Positions 55,349 to 64,000 of a stretch of 64,000 nt of DNA are shown piece after piece; positions within the stretch are counted from its first letter, which is position 1; every line of letters starts with the position of its first letter. A program made the translations under genes and the position numbers. The DNA is taken from contig JANQEN010000142.1 of NCBI GenBank assembly GCA_028278335.1, positions 31,581 through 95,580 on the forward strand, given 5' to 3'. The DNA comes from Chitinivibrionales bacterium. GTDB taxonomy: Bacteria; Fibrobacterota; Chitinivibrionia; Chitinivibrionales; JANQEN01. The notes beneath the pieces are model-generated. The model had not been told where the DNA came from, searched no databases, and was given only the letters and a program-made list of their open reading frames with translations.

Positions 55349-58024
55349 CTATTTATTCCACTCCTCTTTGAAAAAAGAGTATAATTTACGGGGTTGCCTT
55401 AAATAGGGGCTGTCAAATCCATCACCTTGACTCATAATACCCCAAAAGTCTTCGGAACCCCATCCATCCTGAAAGGGATAGTTGCCGTCCTGCACAATAT
55501 CTGCCTGATCCCAGGGACCGTGAATGCTTTTCCACCATTCGTCAAGCCACTCCATCACAACACCACCTAAGCAGTTGCCCACCTGATGGCCACCAGCCAT
55601 ATTATTACGAATGTCGGTCCAGGTGCCCCGATGATAGGTAACTTGACTCTCTTCGTCAAAAACAATTCCATCAACTCTAAAGTCAACCATGTCACTACCA
55701 TACTCTGATATGATCACCGGTTTATCATAGGTGCGTTTCGCATAGTAAAAAATATCACCAAAACCCTCTTTACCACGATACACATTGGTACCCAAAACGT
55801 CAATCTCGGGAGTGTACTTATTGTAATATTCCAAGAGGCCGGGGCCCTGATTGCCTACCATAACCGGATGATCAGGGTCAATTTCGTGGATCATCTTTGC
55901 AGCCCGGTTAAGAAACTTGGCATAGGATTCAGGAAAGGCTGAGGCAAGGGTTTTGGTTGCATTTAATCCTTCGGACACTAAATTATTCTCATTACCCAAT
56001 TGCCACATAAGGATATAGTCCTCATCTTTGTTATCCAAAACCATATGACGAACACTTTCAAGCATCTTTTTGCACTGCTCCTCATCCCGATAATCAGTGC
56101 CATTTTCCCAGGTGGCACCAGACCCAACCGTATAGGCACCCAAGAGATCTCCTACAATCACCCGTATACCATAGGTGTTATATAGGTCACGGAGCAACTC
56201 CTTATTGAACTCCTTTTTACTATTATATTTATTGAGTTTCTTGTCATAATATGCCAAGGCGCCATCAGAGTGGAAGGGGGTGTGAAAGAAGTGAATAGTA
56301 TTTGCACCCATCTCCTTTAAAAGTTGAAAATCTCCCACAACCGGTTCATCAGGATCCTGTTTATGATTTTTGTTTTTATCAATGTAGGAATCATAGGGTG
56401 CATCCGGTCTGCCATTGTTATTATCATCAGTTAACATCCAGTTACGCAGAGTATTGTCATGGGGGGATTCTCCCACCTTGGTTGGGGTATAGCGTACTGC
56501 CTTGACCTGGTAGGGTTTGTCATTAACCAATAGCTGCCAGTGACCGTTTTCATACTTTACGAGACGGACCTTTCCCTCTCCCCGTTTTTCTACTACCTTC
56601 ATTGAGGTAAGATTTATAGGCTTCTTTTTCTTGGCCTTAATAATTTTTCCAAGTTCCACATACACGGTGTCGTTCTCCACTTTAAAATCATTGTTGTTAA
56701 TGATTTTCACATAGGTCGGCTCGATCTCCAATCCAAGTTCAGGAAATTGCTCTAAGAGAAACTTCAGTTTTCCCCAGATAGCATTTGAGAGATACCAAAT
56801 AAACACATTGTTGTCAGACCATACTGCCTGATCAATAAAATGGACCGCAATAGCATAGTAGGCCTTTACTGCATGTAAAGCAATCTTTGGGTCTCGTTGT
56901 TTTAGTGCAGCCTCTTTAATTGCCTCAGCCCTCATAAATTGAAAACGAGGAATCTCCCCTGCAGGAAGGGAGAGAGCAAAGAAATTGAGTGCATAGCAGC
57001 GTTGATTGTAGTGAGCCCAGGGGCCATCTCTTAGCCAACCTGCTTCTTCATACTTTTTGTAAAGAGGGTTTTCTTTGATGGTGGTCATATTGGGATAGAT
57101 ACCCTCACCTACGGCTTTGGCAAGACCGGCTGTGTCTTTCAGCTCATATCGATAGGGCACTGAACCATCGGCACCGATAAAGGTGCCATACTTTTCATAG
57201 TCCACCACATCCTCAGTACCGGGATCGGCAACGGTTAAGGGAAGCTCCAAAAGAGTTTTATCCCGAGTCTCCTTTGCATAATACTGCTCAGGAAGACCTT
57301 TGGGGTTTTCTAAGCCGACCCATTTGCCAGTAAGCTTTCCAGGATCAACGTATATAACGTCCTTGCTGTTTTTGCCTTCCGACTTTGACTTAACGCGAAT
57401 AACCAGATCTTCTATGGAGACATCCAAAGCCGGATTGGCCGCCAAAATCTTTTCTATTTCGCCGCGGGCGCCCTCTGCCACGTACCAGAAACTGGAGCTG
57501 TTCTTGAAATAGCAGATTGACCGAGGAAAGTGGACTATAACCGCATAAAAGGCTTTAATCGCTTGTAAGGTATGTCCACCATCCCTGAGTGCCTTGGCTC
57601 TAAAAAATTGTCGTACGCCGTAGTCCTCCGGTGCGTCAACCCAGGCAAAGTACTGGGCTGCAACGCTGGATTTTTGCTCCCAGTGATTACCCTTTAATTT
57701 ACCCTGTTTGTCAAGGTCCTCAAAAAGCGGATTCATACGCACAAAGTCAATGTTGGGAAATACCCCTTCACCGGCTGCTAAGCGTAATCCCCTAATGTCA
57801 TGAACACGATAACGAAACTTCTCCTTGCCAACTTCAACAAATTCACCATATTTGCTGTAGTCTACCAGGTACTCATTTCCTGGATAGGAGAGAGGGAATT
57901 CTGTTTTTGTTGGCAGACCATCTTCGTTTGTTTTTACCGATCCAGCACAGCCTAATAACAGTAATAAGCATAGGAGAGAAATTAAAAATAGTAGGGTATG
58001 TTGGATATAACTCAGACGTTTCAT
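55349..58024 (-). CDS. lipoprotein with duplicated N-terminal module and GH2-type catalytic barrel
   Basis: 891 residues, lipobox LLLGC near residue 26. Two similar ~220-residue modules come first (VDYSKYGEFVEVG...AVGEGIYPN-like and ...YVDPGKLTG / YVELGKIIK ends). A TIM barrel like that of GH2 enzymes fills the last ~390 residues: WQLGNENN carries the acid/base Glu and PVIISEYGSD the nucleophile. A Ca-binding-like loop (DDNNNGRPDAPYDS, DKNKNHKQDPDEP) interrupts its start. No sorting tail; it should be lipid-anchored. It is flanked by two copies of a MITE-like repeat. Confidence 0.72.
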   Translation of the reverse strand: MKRLSYIQHTLLFLISLLCLLLLLGCAGSVKTNEDGLPTKTEFPLSYPGNEYLVDYSKYGEFVEVGKEKFRYRVHDIRGLRLAAGEGVFPNIDFVRMNPLFEDLDKQGKLKGNHWEQKSSVAAQYFAWVDAPEDYGVRQFFRAKALRDGGHTLQAIKAFYAVIVHFPRSICYFKNSSSFWYVAEGARGEIEKILAANPALDVSIEDLVIRVKSKSEGKNSKDVIYVDPGKLTGKWVGLENPKGLPEQYYAKETRDKTLLELPLTVADPGTEDVVDYEKYGTFIGADGSVPYRYELKDTAGLAKAVGEGIYPNMTTIKENPLYKKYEEAGWLRDGPWAHYNQRCYALNFFALSLPAGEIPRFQFMRAEAIKEAALKQRDPKIALHAVKAYYAIAVHFIDQAVWSDNNVFIWYLSNAIWGKLKFLLEQFPELGLEIEPTYVKIINNNDFKVENDTVYVELGKIIKAKKKKPINLTSMKVVEKRGEGKVRLVKYENGHWQLLVNDKPYQVKAVRYTPTKVGESPHDNTLRNWMLTDDNNNGRPDAPYDSYIDKNKNHKQDPDEPVVGDFQLLKEMGANTIHFFHTPFHSDGALAYYDKKLNKYNSKKEFNKELLRDLYNTYGIRVIVGDLLGAYTVGSGATWENGTDYRDEEQCKKMLESVRHMVLDNKDEDYILMWQLGNENNLVSEGLNATKTLASAFPESYAKFLNRAAKMIHEIDPDHPVMVGNQGPGLLEYYNKYTPEIDVLGTNVYRGKEGFGDIFYYAKRTYDKPVIISEYGSDMVDFRVDGIVFDEESQVTYHRGTWTDIRNNMAGGHQVGNCLGGVVMEWLDEWWKSIHGPWDQADIVQDGNYPFQDGWGSEDFWGIMSQGDGFDSPYLRQPRKLYSFFKEEWNK

Positions 58025-58138
58025 GTTTGTAAACTCCTTGTAATGTGGTGATAATTGATTGGATTGTTGAATTTGGAAAGTAATATACTTAGGCTAAATA
58101 GAGACAGGCAAGTAATTGATTTTGAATTAAAAATAATC

Positions 58139-58281
58139 GGGGGAAGAAATTCCCCCACTGCAAGCTTCCTTCCCCTTTTTATAACCGCTTGCATCCACAA
58201 TACCAGTTTCACCTAAACGGTGAACCTGCTCTTGTGGGCAAGCAGATAATAAAAATCTTCAGGTGATCTTGCAGATTCCCC
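58139..58281 (-). repeat. structured dispersed repeat, copy B (candidate RNA)
   Basis: Read on the minus strand it aligns with 4299-4456: GGGGAATCTGCAAGATCACC, CTGCTTGC, GGTTCACC-GTTTA-GGTGAAAC, GCAAGC, CTTGCAGTGGGGG. The closing stem, the apical hairpin and the terminal G/C hairpin are all kept although the loops differ. A ~25-nt hairpin present in copy A is missing. The last hairpin is followed by ATTATTTTTAA, so copy B could terminate transcription. Confidence 0.65.
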
Positions 58282-58397
58282 TTTTAAAAGCAATTACAAT
58301 TTTTATCAACAAGCTTTCTCTCCTATTAGATTAAATAGGACACCTGGCTAACCCCAAAGAATATTCCTCTGAAGGTTAATCAAATATTGGTATGTGG

Positions 58398-58561
58398 CCT
58401 GGATCTGTGGAGGCTGTGTCATAACTCTTAAATTGGCTCATGTCATTACGAGCGAAGCGCAGTAATCTCGCTTTTTGGGCCAATTTAAGGGATTGCCACG
58501 TCGCTACGCTCCTCGCAATGACATCTTTTTGCAATTATGACACAGCCTCCTGTGATCCAGG
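58398..58561. repeat. MITE-like palindromic repeat, copy 2
   Basis: 164 bp. The ends are 27-bp terminal inverted repeats with three mismatches: CCTGGATC, then GGAGGCTGTGTCATAA on the left and its complement on the right. Internally CTTAAATTGGC pairs with GCCAATTTAAG. The centre contains ATTACGAGCGAAGCG, a type of extragenic palindrome. No coding capacity. Confidence 0.8.
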
Positions 58562-58696
58562 ACTTCTATATATTAATGTTTGTTGAATTGTTATGTCACT
58601 ACGAACATAGCGAAGCAACCTATCACCTATTTGCAAATGTAGCGGCGCTGCTTGTCTGCACCCTTCCATTCCATAATAAGGCTCTTAAAACAAAAA

Positions 58697-58729
58697 CCCC
58701 ATAAGCCTCTCTGCGGGAGGCTTATGGGG
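58697..58729 (-). terminator. terminator of the C25 protease gene at 58776
   Basis: CCCCATAAGCCTC pairs perfectly over 13 bp around a 7-nt loop, followed on the minus strand by TTTTTGTTTT. Confidence 0.9.
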
Positions 58730-58775
58730 CATAAAAAATTATGTTGACAAATATACTTACTAATTTGTAGTGCTA

Positions 58776-61145
58776 TTAGTTAAGAATAAGCTTTCCCGTA
58801 AATGGTGCGTTGTTGATTGATAATCGATAATAGTAGATGCCCTGGCCCATTCCCTTGCTATTGACACGAAGTGTATGACTCCCTGCGTCCAAATCCCTGC
58901 TAGGAATGTTCTTGACAAGTGCACCCTTTGAGTTATACAGAGCAAAGGAGACAGATCCCTTATTTGTTAGGGAATAATTGATATGTAGAGCGTCCCCGGG
59001 AATCTGAATCAGCTTTGTGATGGGAGTTTGGTGCGCAAAATTGGTTGCTATGGCAGTGGCAAGATCTAGCTCACCCTCAAAGGGAAGGTGATTGTGTGCC
59101 TTAATACGAACAGTCATTTTTGTGCCTTGATTCGCAGCGATGTAGTCGGATAGAACCTTATCCTCAATTGCACACTTGCCATCTTCACCAGTAAGTTGGT
59201 TTATGACAATCGTCCCTTCCTTGCCTTCAAGAGCAACCCAGGAATAAGGATTTTTAGTATCGGCAGTAAACTTCTGGCCCTCCAAGGCATAGGTGGGCTC
59301 TAAGGTTTTGGGTGCCTCGGTCCACACTGAAAGAGCAGGATCACCAAGAATATTGGCATTGTATGCAGCCCAGCGCAATCCTCCCCAATAGGGAACGTTG
59401 TTGGCACCAGGAACATCATCAAGAATCGCCTGTTTGCTGATCTCCTTTGAGTAGGCATGCATCATGGCAATGTAGTGGAGCTTTTTGCCAAAGAGTGCAT
59501 CCAAAAAGTAGCGTTGCAGGCGAGTGTTGCCACCGTCCGAGCCGTCCGGGCTTGCCACACCATTATCAGTAATACCAAAACGACAGTTGCTGATAAAGGC
59601 AACCGCTCCATTCTTACTCCCCACGGTAAACTCTTCAGCTATGCAGTCAGGTTTGCTATGCCCAGAATTAATGCTTGCATTAAAGGAGATGTTTCTATTG
59701 TCATAGGCACCAGGATAGCAGCCCTGCGTATAACCAATGAAGTAGCTCGTATTGGTACACCGGCCAACTTCTGTATTACCCATTTTCCATATCTTATTAT
59801 TATTCGAGTGACCAAGATGATGCACCATATGTAAATTGTTATTGATTGCCCGGACTATGTCAGAAGAGGTCCATCGATTGTGCCGCTCAAAGAGCTGTGT
59901 AAAAGACCAGGAGGTCGGTATACCTTCGGTGGTAAAATTATTAGCAGTCTGCCTTCCCTTGAGGTAAACCATGCAGTCTCCACCATAACACTCGCCACCA
60001 TTGACATTTTTCCACAGATACTCACCGGCAAGAACCACTTTTTTAAGGCCGCTGGTGTTGGGATCTTCTGAGTACTTAATTGTCTTTTGTATGATCGTAT
60101 TAAGCTCGGTACTGTTATCTGCGGCAAACCGGGCTGCATACACCTCCCAGGCAAGATCATCGAGCATGTTGCCGTCTAAGCACTCATAAAACATATCCGC
60201 AGCAATATCTTTATCAACAATGTACTGATCACCATAGTCGTAAAAGGCTGCAGAGTAACTCTTGTGCGGGATGCAGTCTGCTGTCTGCGTATTATTTCTA
60301 TTGAAATTATCATCACCACCGAGCATAACAAAGTGGACATTATGCTCTTTATATTGATCCTTAACATACTTTTTAGCTTTGTCCTCAGAACTACTTCCAG
60401 AGACATTGGCTTTAATATGTTCTATGGTTACAATTTTAGAGCGTAATCCACGGCGTTTGTTGAATGCTAAAAAGGTATCCCAGCTGTTCTTTAGTTTTTC
60501 CGTGGTAATAATAAGATACTCATAGTCGTCGGCACCCTTTTTTGAAAAAGAAATATTCTGCAGTGCCTCTGGGTTGTCACAAAAGAGTTTCAATTGACTA
60601 AGGATAAAGGGCGATGTTTTTACTGCTGTCTGAGGTCCCCGTTTTTTTGCCGTTTCTACAGTCACAGTCACTTTTTTAAAATAGCGAACAGTACCAGTTA
60701 CTGGGTTAACCTGTACTGGATAGACACTAGTTAAAAGAAGGGCGTGGCCATGCTTGTATTGTGTATAAAAGCGTGATTTCTTTTCCTGTTGTGGATAAAA
60801 CTCGTTAGTCGTATAGACTGCTGATTTTCTTTGAAAAAGATCCTTGGGGGGAGTATGACCGATCACCCCACCAGGATAAAAGGGTTTGGCATAGTAGGAA
60901 CCGTTAAGGGCGACTGGTTCTGCATAGTCAACGTCAACCGCAATAGCTTCGTGGCCTTCAGGAAGAAGAAGTGTAACGGGTTTTACTGCAACCTGGGGCT
61001 CAAAGGGCCGGGTGAGGAGGTGGCAGCCCCGCATAGAGATAATATCATTATTAACTGTCGGTGCTTTAAAGGTGTACTGTTTTGTTACTGCTCCAAAGGA
61101 GATGCTTAAAAGGAGCACAATATAAATAAGTGATTTGAAAGACAT
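58776..61145 (-). CDS. C25-family (gingipain-like) cysteine protease with C-terminal sorting domain
   Basis: 789 residues, signal peptide to about residue 19. The propeptide-like region has KHGHALLLTSVYPVQVNP and GTVRYFKKVTV, typical of the family. Catalytic His446 is in HHLGHSNNN and Cys476 in GYTQGCYPGAYD. The C-terminal ~80 residues are a sorting domain (FALYNSKGALVKNI, GQGIYYYRL). C25 includes gingipains and the T9SS sortase PorU; the layout here is that of a secreted protease rather than PorU. It follows a second C25 gene on the same strand. Confidence 0.85.
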   Translation of the reverse strand: MSFKSLIYIVLLLSISFGAVTKQYTFKAPTVNNDIISMRGCHLLTRPFEPQVAVKPVTLLLPEGHEAIAVDVDYAEPVALNGSYYAKPFYPGGVIGHTPPKDLFQRKSAVYTTNEFYPQQEKKSRFYTQYKHGHALLLTSVYPVQVNPVTGTVRYFKKVTVTVETAKKRGPQTAVKTSPFILSQLKLFCDNPEALQNISFSKKGADDYEYLIITTEKLKNSWDTFLAFNKRRGLRSKIVTIEHIKANVSGSSSEDKAKKYVKDQYKEHNVHFVMLGGDDNFNRNNTQTADCIPHKSYSAAFYDYGDQYIVDKDIAADMFYECLDGNMLDDLAWEVYAARFAADNSTELNTIIQKTIKYSEDPNTSGLKKVVLAGEYLWKNVNGGECYGGDCMVYLKGRQTANNFTTEGIPTSWSFTQLFERHNRWTSSDIVRAINNNLHMVHHLGHSNNNKIWKMGNTEVGRCTNTSYFIGYTQGCYPGAYDNRNISFNASINSGHSKPDCIAEEFTVGSKNGAVAFISNCRFGITDNGVASPDGSDGGNTRLQRYFLDALFGKKLHYIAMMHAYSKEISKQAILDDVPGANNVPYWGGLRWAAYNANILGDPALSVWTEAPKTLEPTYALEGQKFTADTKNPYSWVALEGKEGTIVINQLTGEDGKCAIEDKVLSDYIAANQGTKMTVRIKAHNHLPFEGELDLATAIATNFAHQTPITKLIQIPGDALHINYSLTNKGSVSFALYNSKGALVKNIPSRDLDAGSHTLRVNSKGMGQGIYYYRLSINNAPFTGKLILN

Positions 61146-61574
61146 GGTTTCCCCCTACATTAGAATATTGTTTATGAATAGTAATTTATACAATAAAGTT
61201 TTGAGAAGAATTTTTGGAAGGGGCTCCCCGCCCCTTAGACCCGGTAATGAAAATGCTTATTATTTCCCCCTCGGCACTTTGTGCCGCTTCCCCCAAGGGG
61301 ATAGACCTCCTTATTTAAAAAACGAGTTTTAGATCTTTATTTTGATCCAGTATTACCTTAAATAATATATGCAAAATATGAAGGGAGTGCTAAATGATTG
61401 CATATTTATACAGGACATTAAAGTGCGTCATCGTACACAATGGTGATTTTTGGTAACTTCAATATCTATTAATAGAGCAAAAATCCGGAAGATTAAGAAA
61501 AGTAAGACTGCTGTCGGGCAGCGTCCCGACGACCTTAAAACGCATAAAAAACGAAATATACTAAAAAAGATCTT
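61146..61574. other. intergenic region with palindromic element
   Basis: No gene. At about 61274-61300 a palindromic block CCCCCT-CGGCAC-TTT-GTGCCG-CTTCCCCC resembles extragenic repeats common in bacteria, with GGGGC/GCCCC nearby at 61220. GTCGGG/CCCGAC (61513-61530) lies after the next gene's stop codon but lacks a T-run. Confidence 0.55.
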
Positions 61575-63695
61575 TTACTTATCAAGAACAAACCGGGCTG
61601 TTTGCCCTTGAGATCCCACCTCAATTCGACAAATTACAATACCTGACCCAAGAGAGGCAAGGGAATGGGAATAATGCCGTGCTACTTTTGCCTGGTGTGA
61701 TATTGTTTGGATTTGTCTCCCCTGCACCGTATATAAAGTAATGGTTACTGTTTGGTTTGATTGAACCTCTTCGGGGAGGCTATAGGAAAGGAAGTTATTC
61801 GCATAGATCAGATTAAATTGGTTTTGCTGCCAGGACTTTGATGTGATTGACGATGAGGGGATAATCGTAAAGAAAGCATCGCTTGAATCAACAAGGCCAG
61901 TACTGTCAGCTCTTCTTATTTTAAGGGTGTAATCATTGCCCGTTGGAATAGTGTGGGGCACGTTCCACTCAAAGAGACCGTCACTTTCGGTCTCCTCAGC
62001 AATGGTAATTGCTGCCATTCCTGCTTTTACACAATAGATTGAAACCTTTTGGGAAATATTGTCATGCCAGGTGATAGTGTAAGTGGTTCCCTTTTCAATT
62101 GTTTCGCCTCCATTGGGAGAGAGAAGGGAAATATAGGGTTTGCTGATAATAGGGAACACTTCTAAAGCAGGGTCGCCTAAAAGGTTGTACACCTCAAAAT
62201 AGGTTTTATTCGAAGAGCTGTTGCTCATTTTACCGGCATTCAGTGATGCCGAGAGCGATGTCTGGGGGTTTGTCTCATCGAATATCGCTTCAAATATACC
62301 CCGCTCAAGATTTTCATCTGGCGTCCAGGTCGTAGATATTGAAGCACCAATAGCAGCAACAGCTCCTCCCTTTGCACGAATAAAAGCCTCGGCAAGACAC
62401 TCGTCTCTATCAAATTTTCCAGTCAAACAGGAAAAGGAGTAGGTAAAGGGAAAGGAGGTGGTATTAGTCAACCTATGTACATCAGAGCATCTAAATGAAG
62501 CATCACCAACACCCCATGAATCCTGAGACGAGTGTCCCGCATAGATGTTGAAAATGACACCCGCATTTAACGTAGCCATGATGCTATCCTTTGCATGAGT
62601 AAGACTGTCTAAACAATAGAGAACATTCTCAAATCCAGCCTTTTTAAAATCAGCGACAATCGGCTGATGGGGTGACATTTTGCGTTGAGTAATAAACATG
62701 TTCCTCTTGTATATCTGATAAAGATTCTTCTCCATATAAATAGTTTTGTTTATGATGTTAGTAAGCTCTGTTGTGTTGCTGATAGAAAACCTACCCAAAA
62801 ATATCTCTGGATGATAGTCTCCCTCAGTGTTTGCATAGTAGAGGTCTGTTGTACGACTACTAACATCGCAGGGAGGAATATGCTCGGTGTCACCAACAAG
62901 GAGTAAAAAACTTGGTGGCGGTTGTATGCTCTTTATATACTGTTGAATAGCATCTGTGTTCGTGCCGGTTTGGTTGGTAGAGACAAGAGAAACAGAGAAA
63001 CGTTCTTGACGAAATGAAACAAACTTTGCCAGGGTAGATTCAAAGGAAGGGTCACAGATTATTACATAACTGTCCTTTGCAGATTTATCAATAATTGGGG
63101 AGACACAATCCTTTCCATTGATAAGAAGATAATTGAGAAAAATTGTATACGCCTTAGAATGAACGCTTCTTTTCTTAGGTTTCTGAGTCTTGATTTTTAT
63201 CGTGCATTGGGTTGTTGCGAGGACACACTTTTTTGTTTTGTCGTAATTGAATGGCCGTACATAAATCTTTACACAGGGGATACCTCGCAGAGAGAAAACT
63301 TCACCTGTCTGGATAAGAGAACTTACAGGAATCTTAATAGCTGCTGAACATTGTTTGCTTCGTGATTGAGTACCATTGGGCAAAGATGCTGAGATCTCTT
63401 CGGTATAGTGATCGATGACCTCAAAGGAGGGTAAAGACGATTCATCAGTAAGTGCCAAATAAAAACTGAAAAAGGGTACATTAAGACTTCCTGGCTCATG
63501 GCATTGTTCAAGTCCTGGACTCAGAATTCGGAAGGGACAATCTCTCTTCTCTTTTTGATCAACTATATGCCACTGGGGGATTGTAACCTGTAGCAAGTAC
63601 CCCTCTTCAATTTTTTCAAGATGAAGGTTAGGATTTGCAAAACCAGAAGTTAGGTATAGTAAAAGTGTAGTGCAAACAATGATGCATCCTTTCAT
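61575..63695 (-). CDS. C25-family cysteine protease with PF10342-like and sorting domains
   Basis: 706 residues, signal peptide to about residue 20. The catalytic His388 is in IYAGHSSQDSW and Cys423 in SFSCLTGKFD; LLLVGDTEHIPP is a typical family segment. After the protease a ~90-residue beta domain of the PF10342 kind occurs (LLSPNGGETIEKG, YTITWHDN, YTLKIRRAD). The tail is Por-type (ITLYTVQGRQIQTI). It is paralogous to the 58776 protein but not close. Both are probably extracellular proteases released by T9SS. Confidence 0.85.
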   Translation of the reverse strand: MKGCIIVCTTLLLYLTSGFANPNLHLEKIEEGYLLQVTIPQWHIVDQKEKRDCPFRILSPGLEQCHEPGSLNVPFFSFYLALTDESSLPSFEVIDHYTEEISASLPNGTQSRSKQCSAAIKIPVSSLIQTGEVFSLRGIPCVKIYVRPFNYDKTKKCVLATTQCTIKIKTQKPKKRSVHSKAYTIFLNYLLINGKDCVSPIIDKSAKDSYVIICDPSFESTLAKFVSFRQERFSVSLVSTNQTGTNTDAIQQYIKSIQPPPSFLLLVGDTEHIPPCDVSSRTTDLYYANTEGDYHPEIFLGRFSISNTTELTNIINKTIYMEKNLYQIYKRNMFITQRKMSPHQPIVADFKKAGFENVLYCLDSLTHAKDSIMATLNAGVIFNIYAGHSSQDSWGVGDASFRCSDVHRLTNTTSFPFTYSFSCLTGKFDRDECLAEAFIRAKGGAVAAIGASISTTWTPDENLERGIFEAIFDETNPQTSLSASLNAGKMSNSSSNKTYFEVYNLLGDPALEVFPIISKPYISLLSPNGGETIEKGTTYTITWHDNISQKVSIYCVKAGMAAITIAEETESDGLFEWNVPHTIPTGNDYTLKIRRADSTGLVDSSDAFFTIIPSSSITSKSWQQNQFNLIYANNFLSYSLPEEVQSNQTVTITLYTVQGRQIQTISHQAKVARHYSHSLASLGSGIVICRIEVGSQGQTARFVLDK

Positions 63696-63985
63696 ACAGA
63701 TCTCCTCTTGCCGTTAATACAGGGCCGTAATGGGTCCTGTAATGTGTCCTGGAATATTAATCTCTTAGCAGCTTTGGTATGGATTGTACTAGTAATATAC
63801 CAAAATCATAGCTAGAAAGTAAAAAAAAATGGACCAAATTTGGATCATTCCTGGACTGTTCCTGGACCTTTTGTTGGTATGATACTGGTAGGGACTAACC
63901 AGAAACCCAAACCGGCAGAGAAAGGAGCCAATAAAACATACTGCCCAAGGAATAGAACCAAGAACAATTGAAAAAGGAGAAAAAG
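63696..63985. other. upstream region of a gene leaving the window
   Basis: About 290 nt divergent spacer. It contains CCAAATTTGG (63834-63843) and several TCCTGGA repeats. Nothing else could be assigned. Confidence 0.4.
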
Positions 63986-64000
63986 ATGATTTTCTATAGC
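63986..64000 (+). CDS. possible start of a gene cut by the window edge
   Basis: ATG followed by four open codons (MIFYS), with AGGAGA 5 nt upstream. Too short to identify. Confidence 0.3.

Larger units (their letters stand above)
58025..58775. other. 0.75-kb intergenic region with repeats
   Basis: No gene seen. It holds the structured repeat copy B (58139-58281), a fragment matching the end of the 1576-1685 element (58341-58360), the MITE-like copy 2 (58398-58561) and a terminator (58697-58729). Confidence 0.65.

Noticed and set aside
58776..61145. PorU, the sortase of the type IX system
   Set aside because: PorU is larger and usually next to porV; this protein is shorter, has a typical cargo tail and another C25 cargo gene beside it. 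Not excluded fully.

Overview
The window looks like chromosomal DNA of a moderately AT-rich, Gram-negative-type bacterium, most likely of the Fibrobacterota/Chitinivibrionia lineage or a relative. This is an inference from four things: many exported proteins end in FlgD-like or Por-type C-terminal sorting domains (type IX secretion, T9SS), lipoproteins are abundant, propeller and Ig-rich surface proteins occur, and there is a tight yceD-rpmF-plsX-fab operon. No rRNA or tRNA gene was seen.

Layout. 1-3450 holds a DUF362/iron-sulfur membrane protein pair, a propeller lipoprotein and an MNT/HEPN pair. 3450-4570 is a gene-free stretch with a 42-bp-period tandem array and a folded repeat that recurs near 58.2 kb. 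4570-8664 encodes a very large Ig-domain lipoprotein. 9.3-21.4 kb carries three more Tat-exported DUF362 proteins, three DUF6599-like lipoproteins, a propeller plus outer-membrane-barrel protein, a pentapeptide protein and an AAA/DUF4143 ATPase. 21.6-24.6 kb holds lepB, an inositol-phosphatase-family gene and panB. 24.8-37.1 kb is mostly core metabolism: ssb, then yceD, rpmF, plsX, fabH, fabD, fabG, acpP, fabF, rnc, an acyl-CoA dehydrogenase, rpe, an S41 peptidase and a HEAT lipoprotein. 37.1-40.5 kb has STAS, small hypothetical, NHL and polyprenol-kinase-like genes. 40.5-63.7 kb is an all-minus-strand secretome island: GH30, two sulfatases, a GH71/99-like hydrolase, a GH2-type lipoprotein, two C25 (gingipain-like) proteases and a large duplicated-module protein. 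Most of these carry a C-terminal sorting domain.

The most striking content is at 51431-54529. Three consecutive genes are each interrupted by one in-frame TGA exactly where the first cysteine of a thioredoxin WCGPC motif belongs (W-TGA-G-P-C). In each case the reading frame continues to a thioredoxin or Omp28-like fold and a T9SS-type sorting domain. Each TGA is followed at the bacterial SECIS distance by a hairpin with a GU-containing loop. I read these as three exported selenoproteins in one operon, which ordinary gene calling would cut short.

Other points for follow-up: DUF362 proteins that combine a Tat signal with a T9SS tail; repeated pairing of DUF362 with DUF6599-like lipoproteins; a dispersed structured repeat whose two copies show a compensatory base-pair change; a MITE-like pair flanking the GH2-type gene; and a 22-bp palindrome ahead of the yceD-fab operon.
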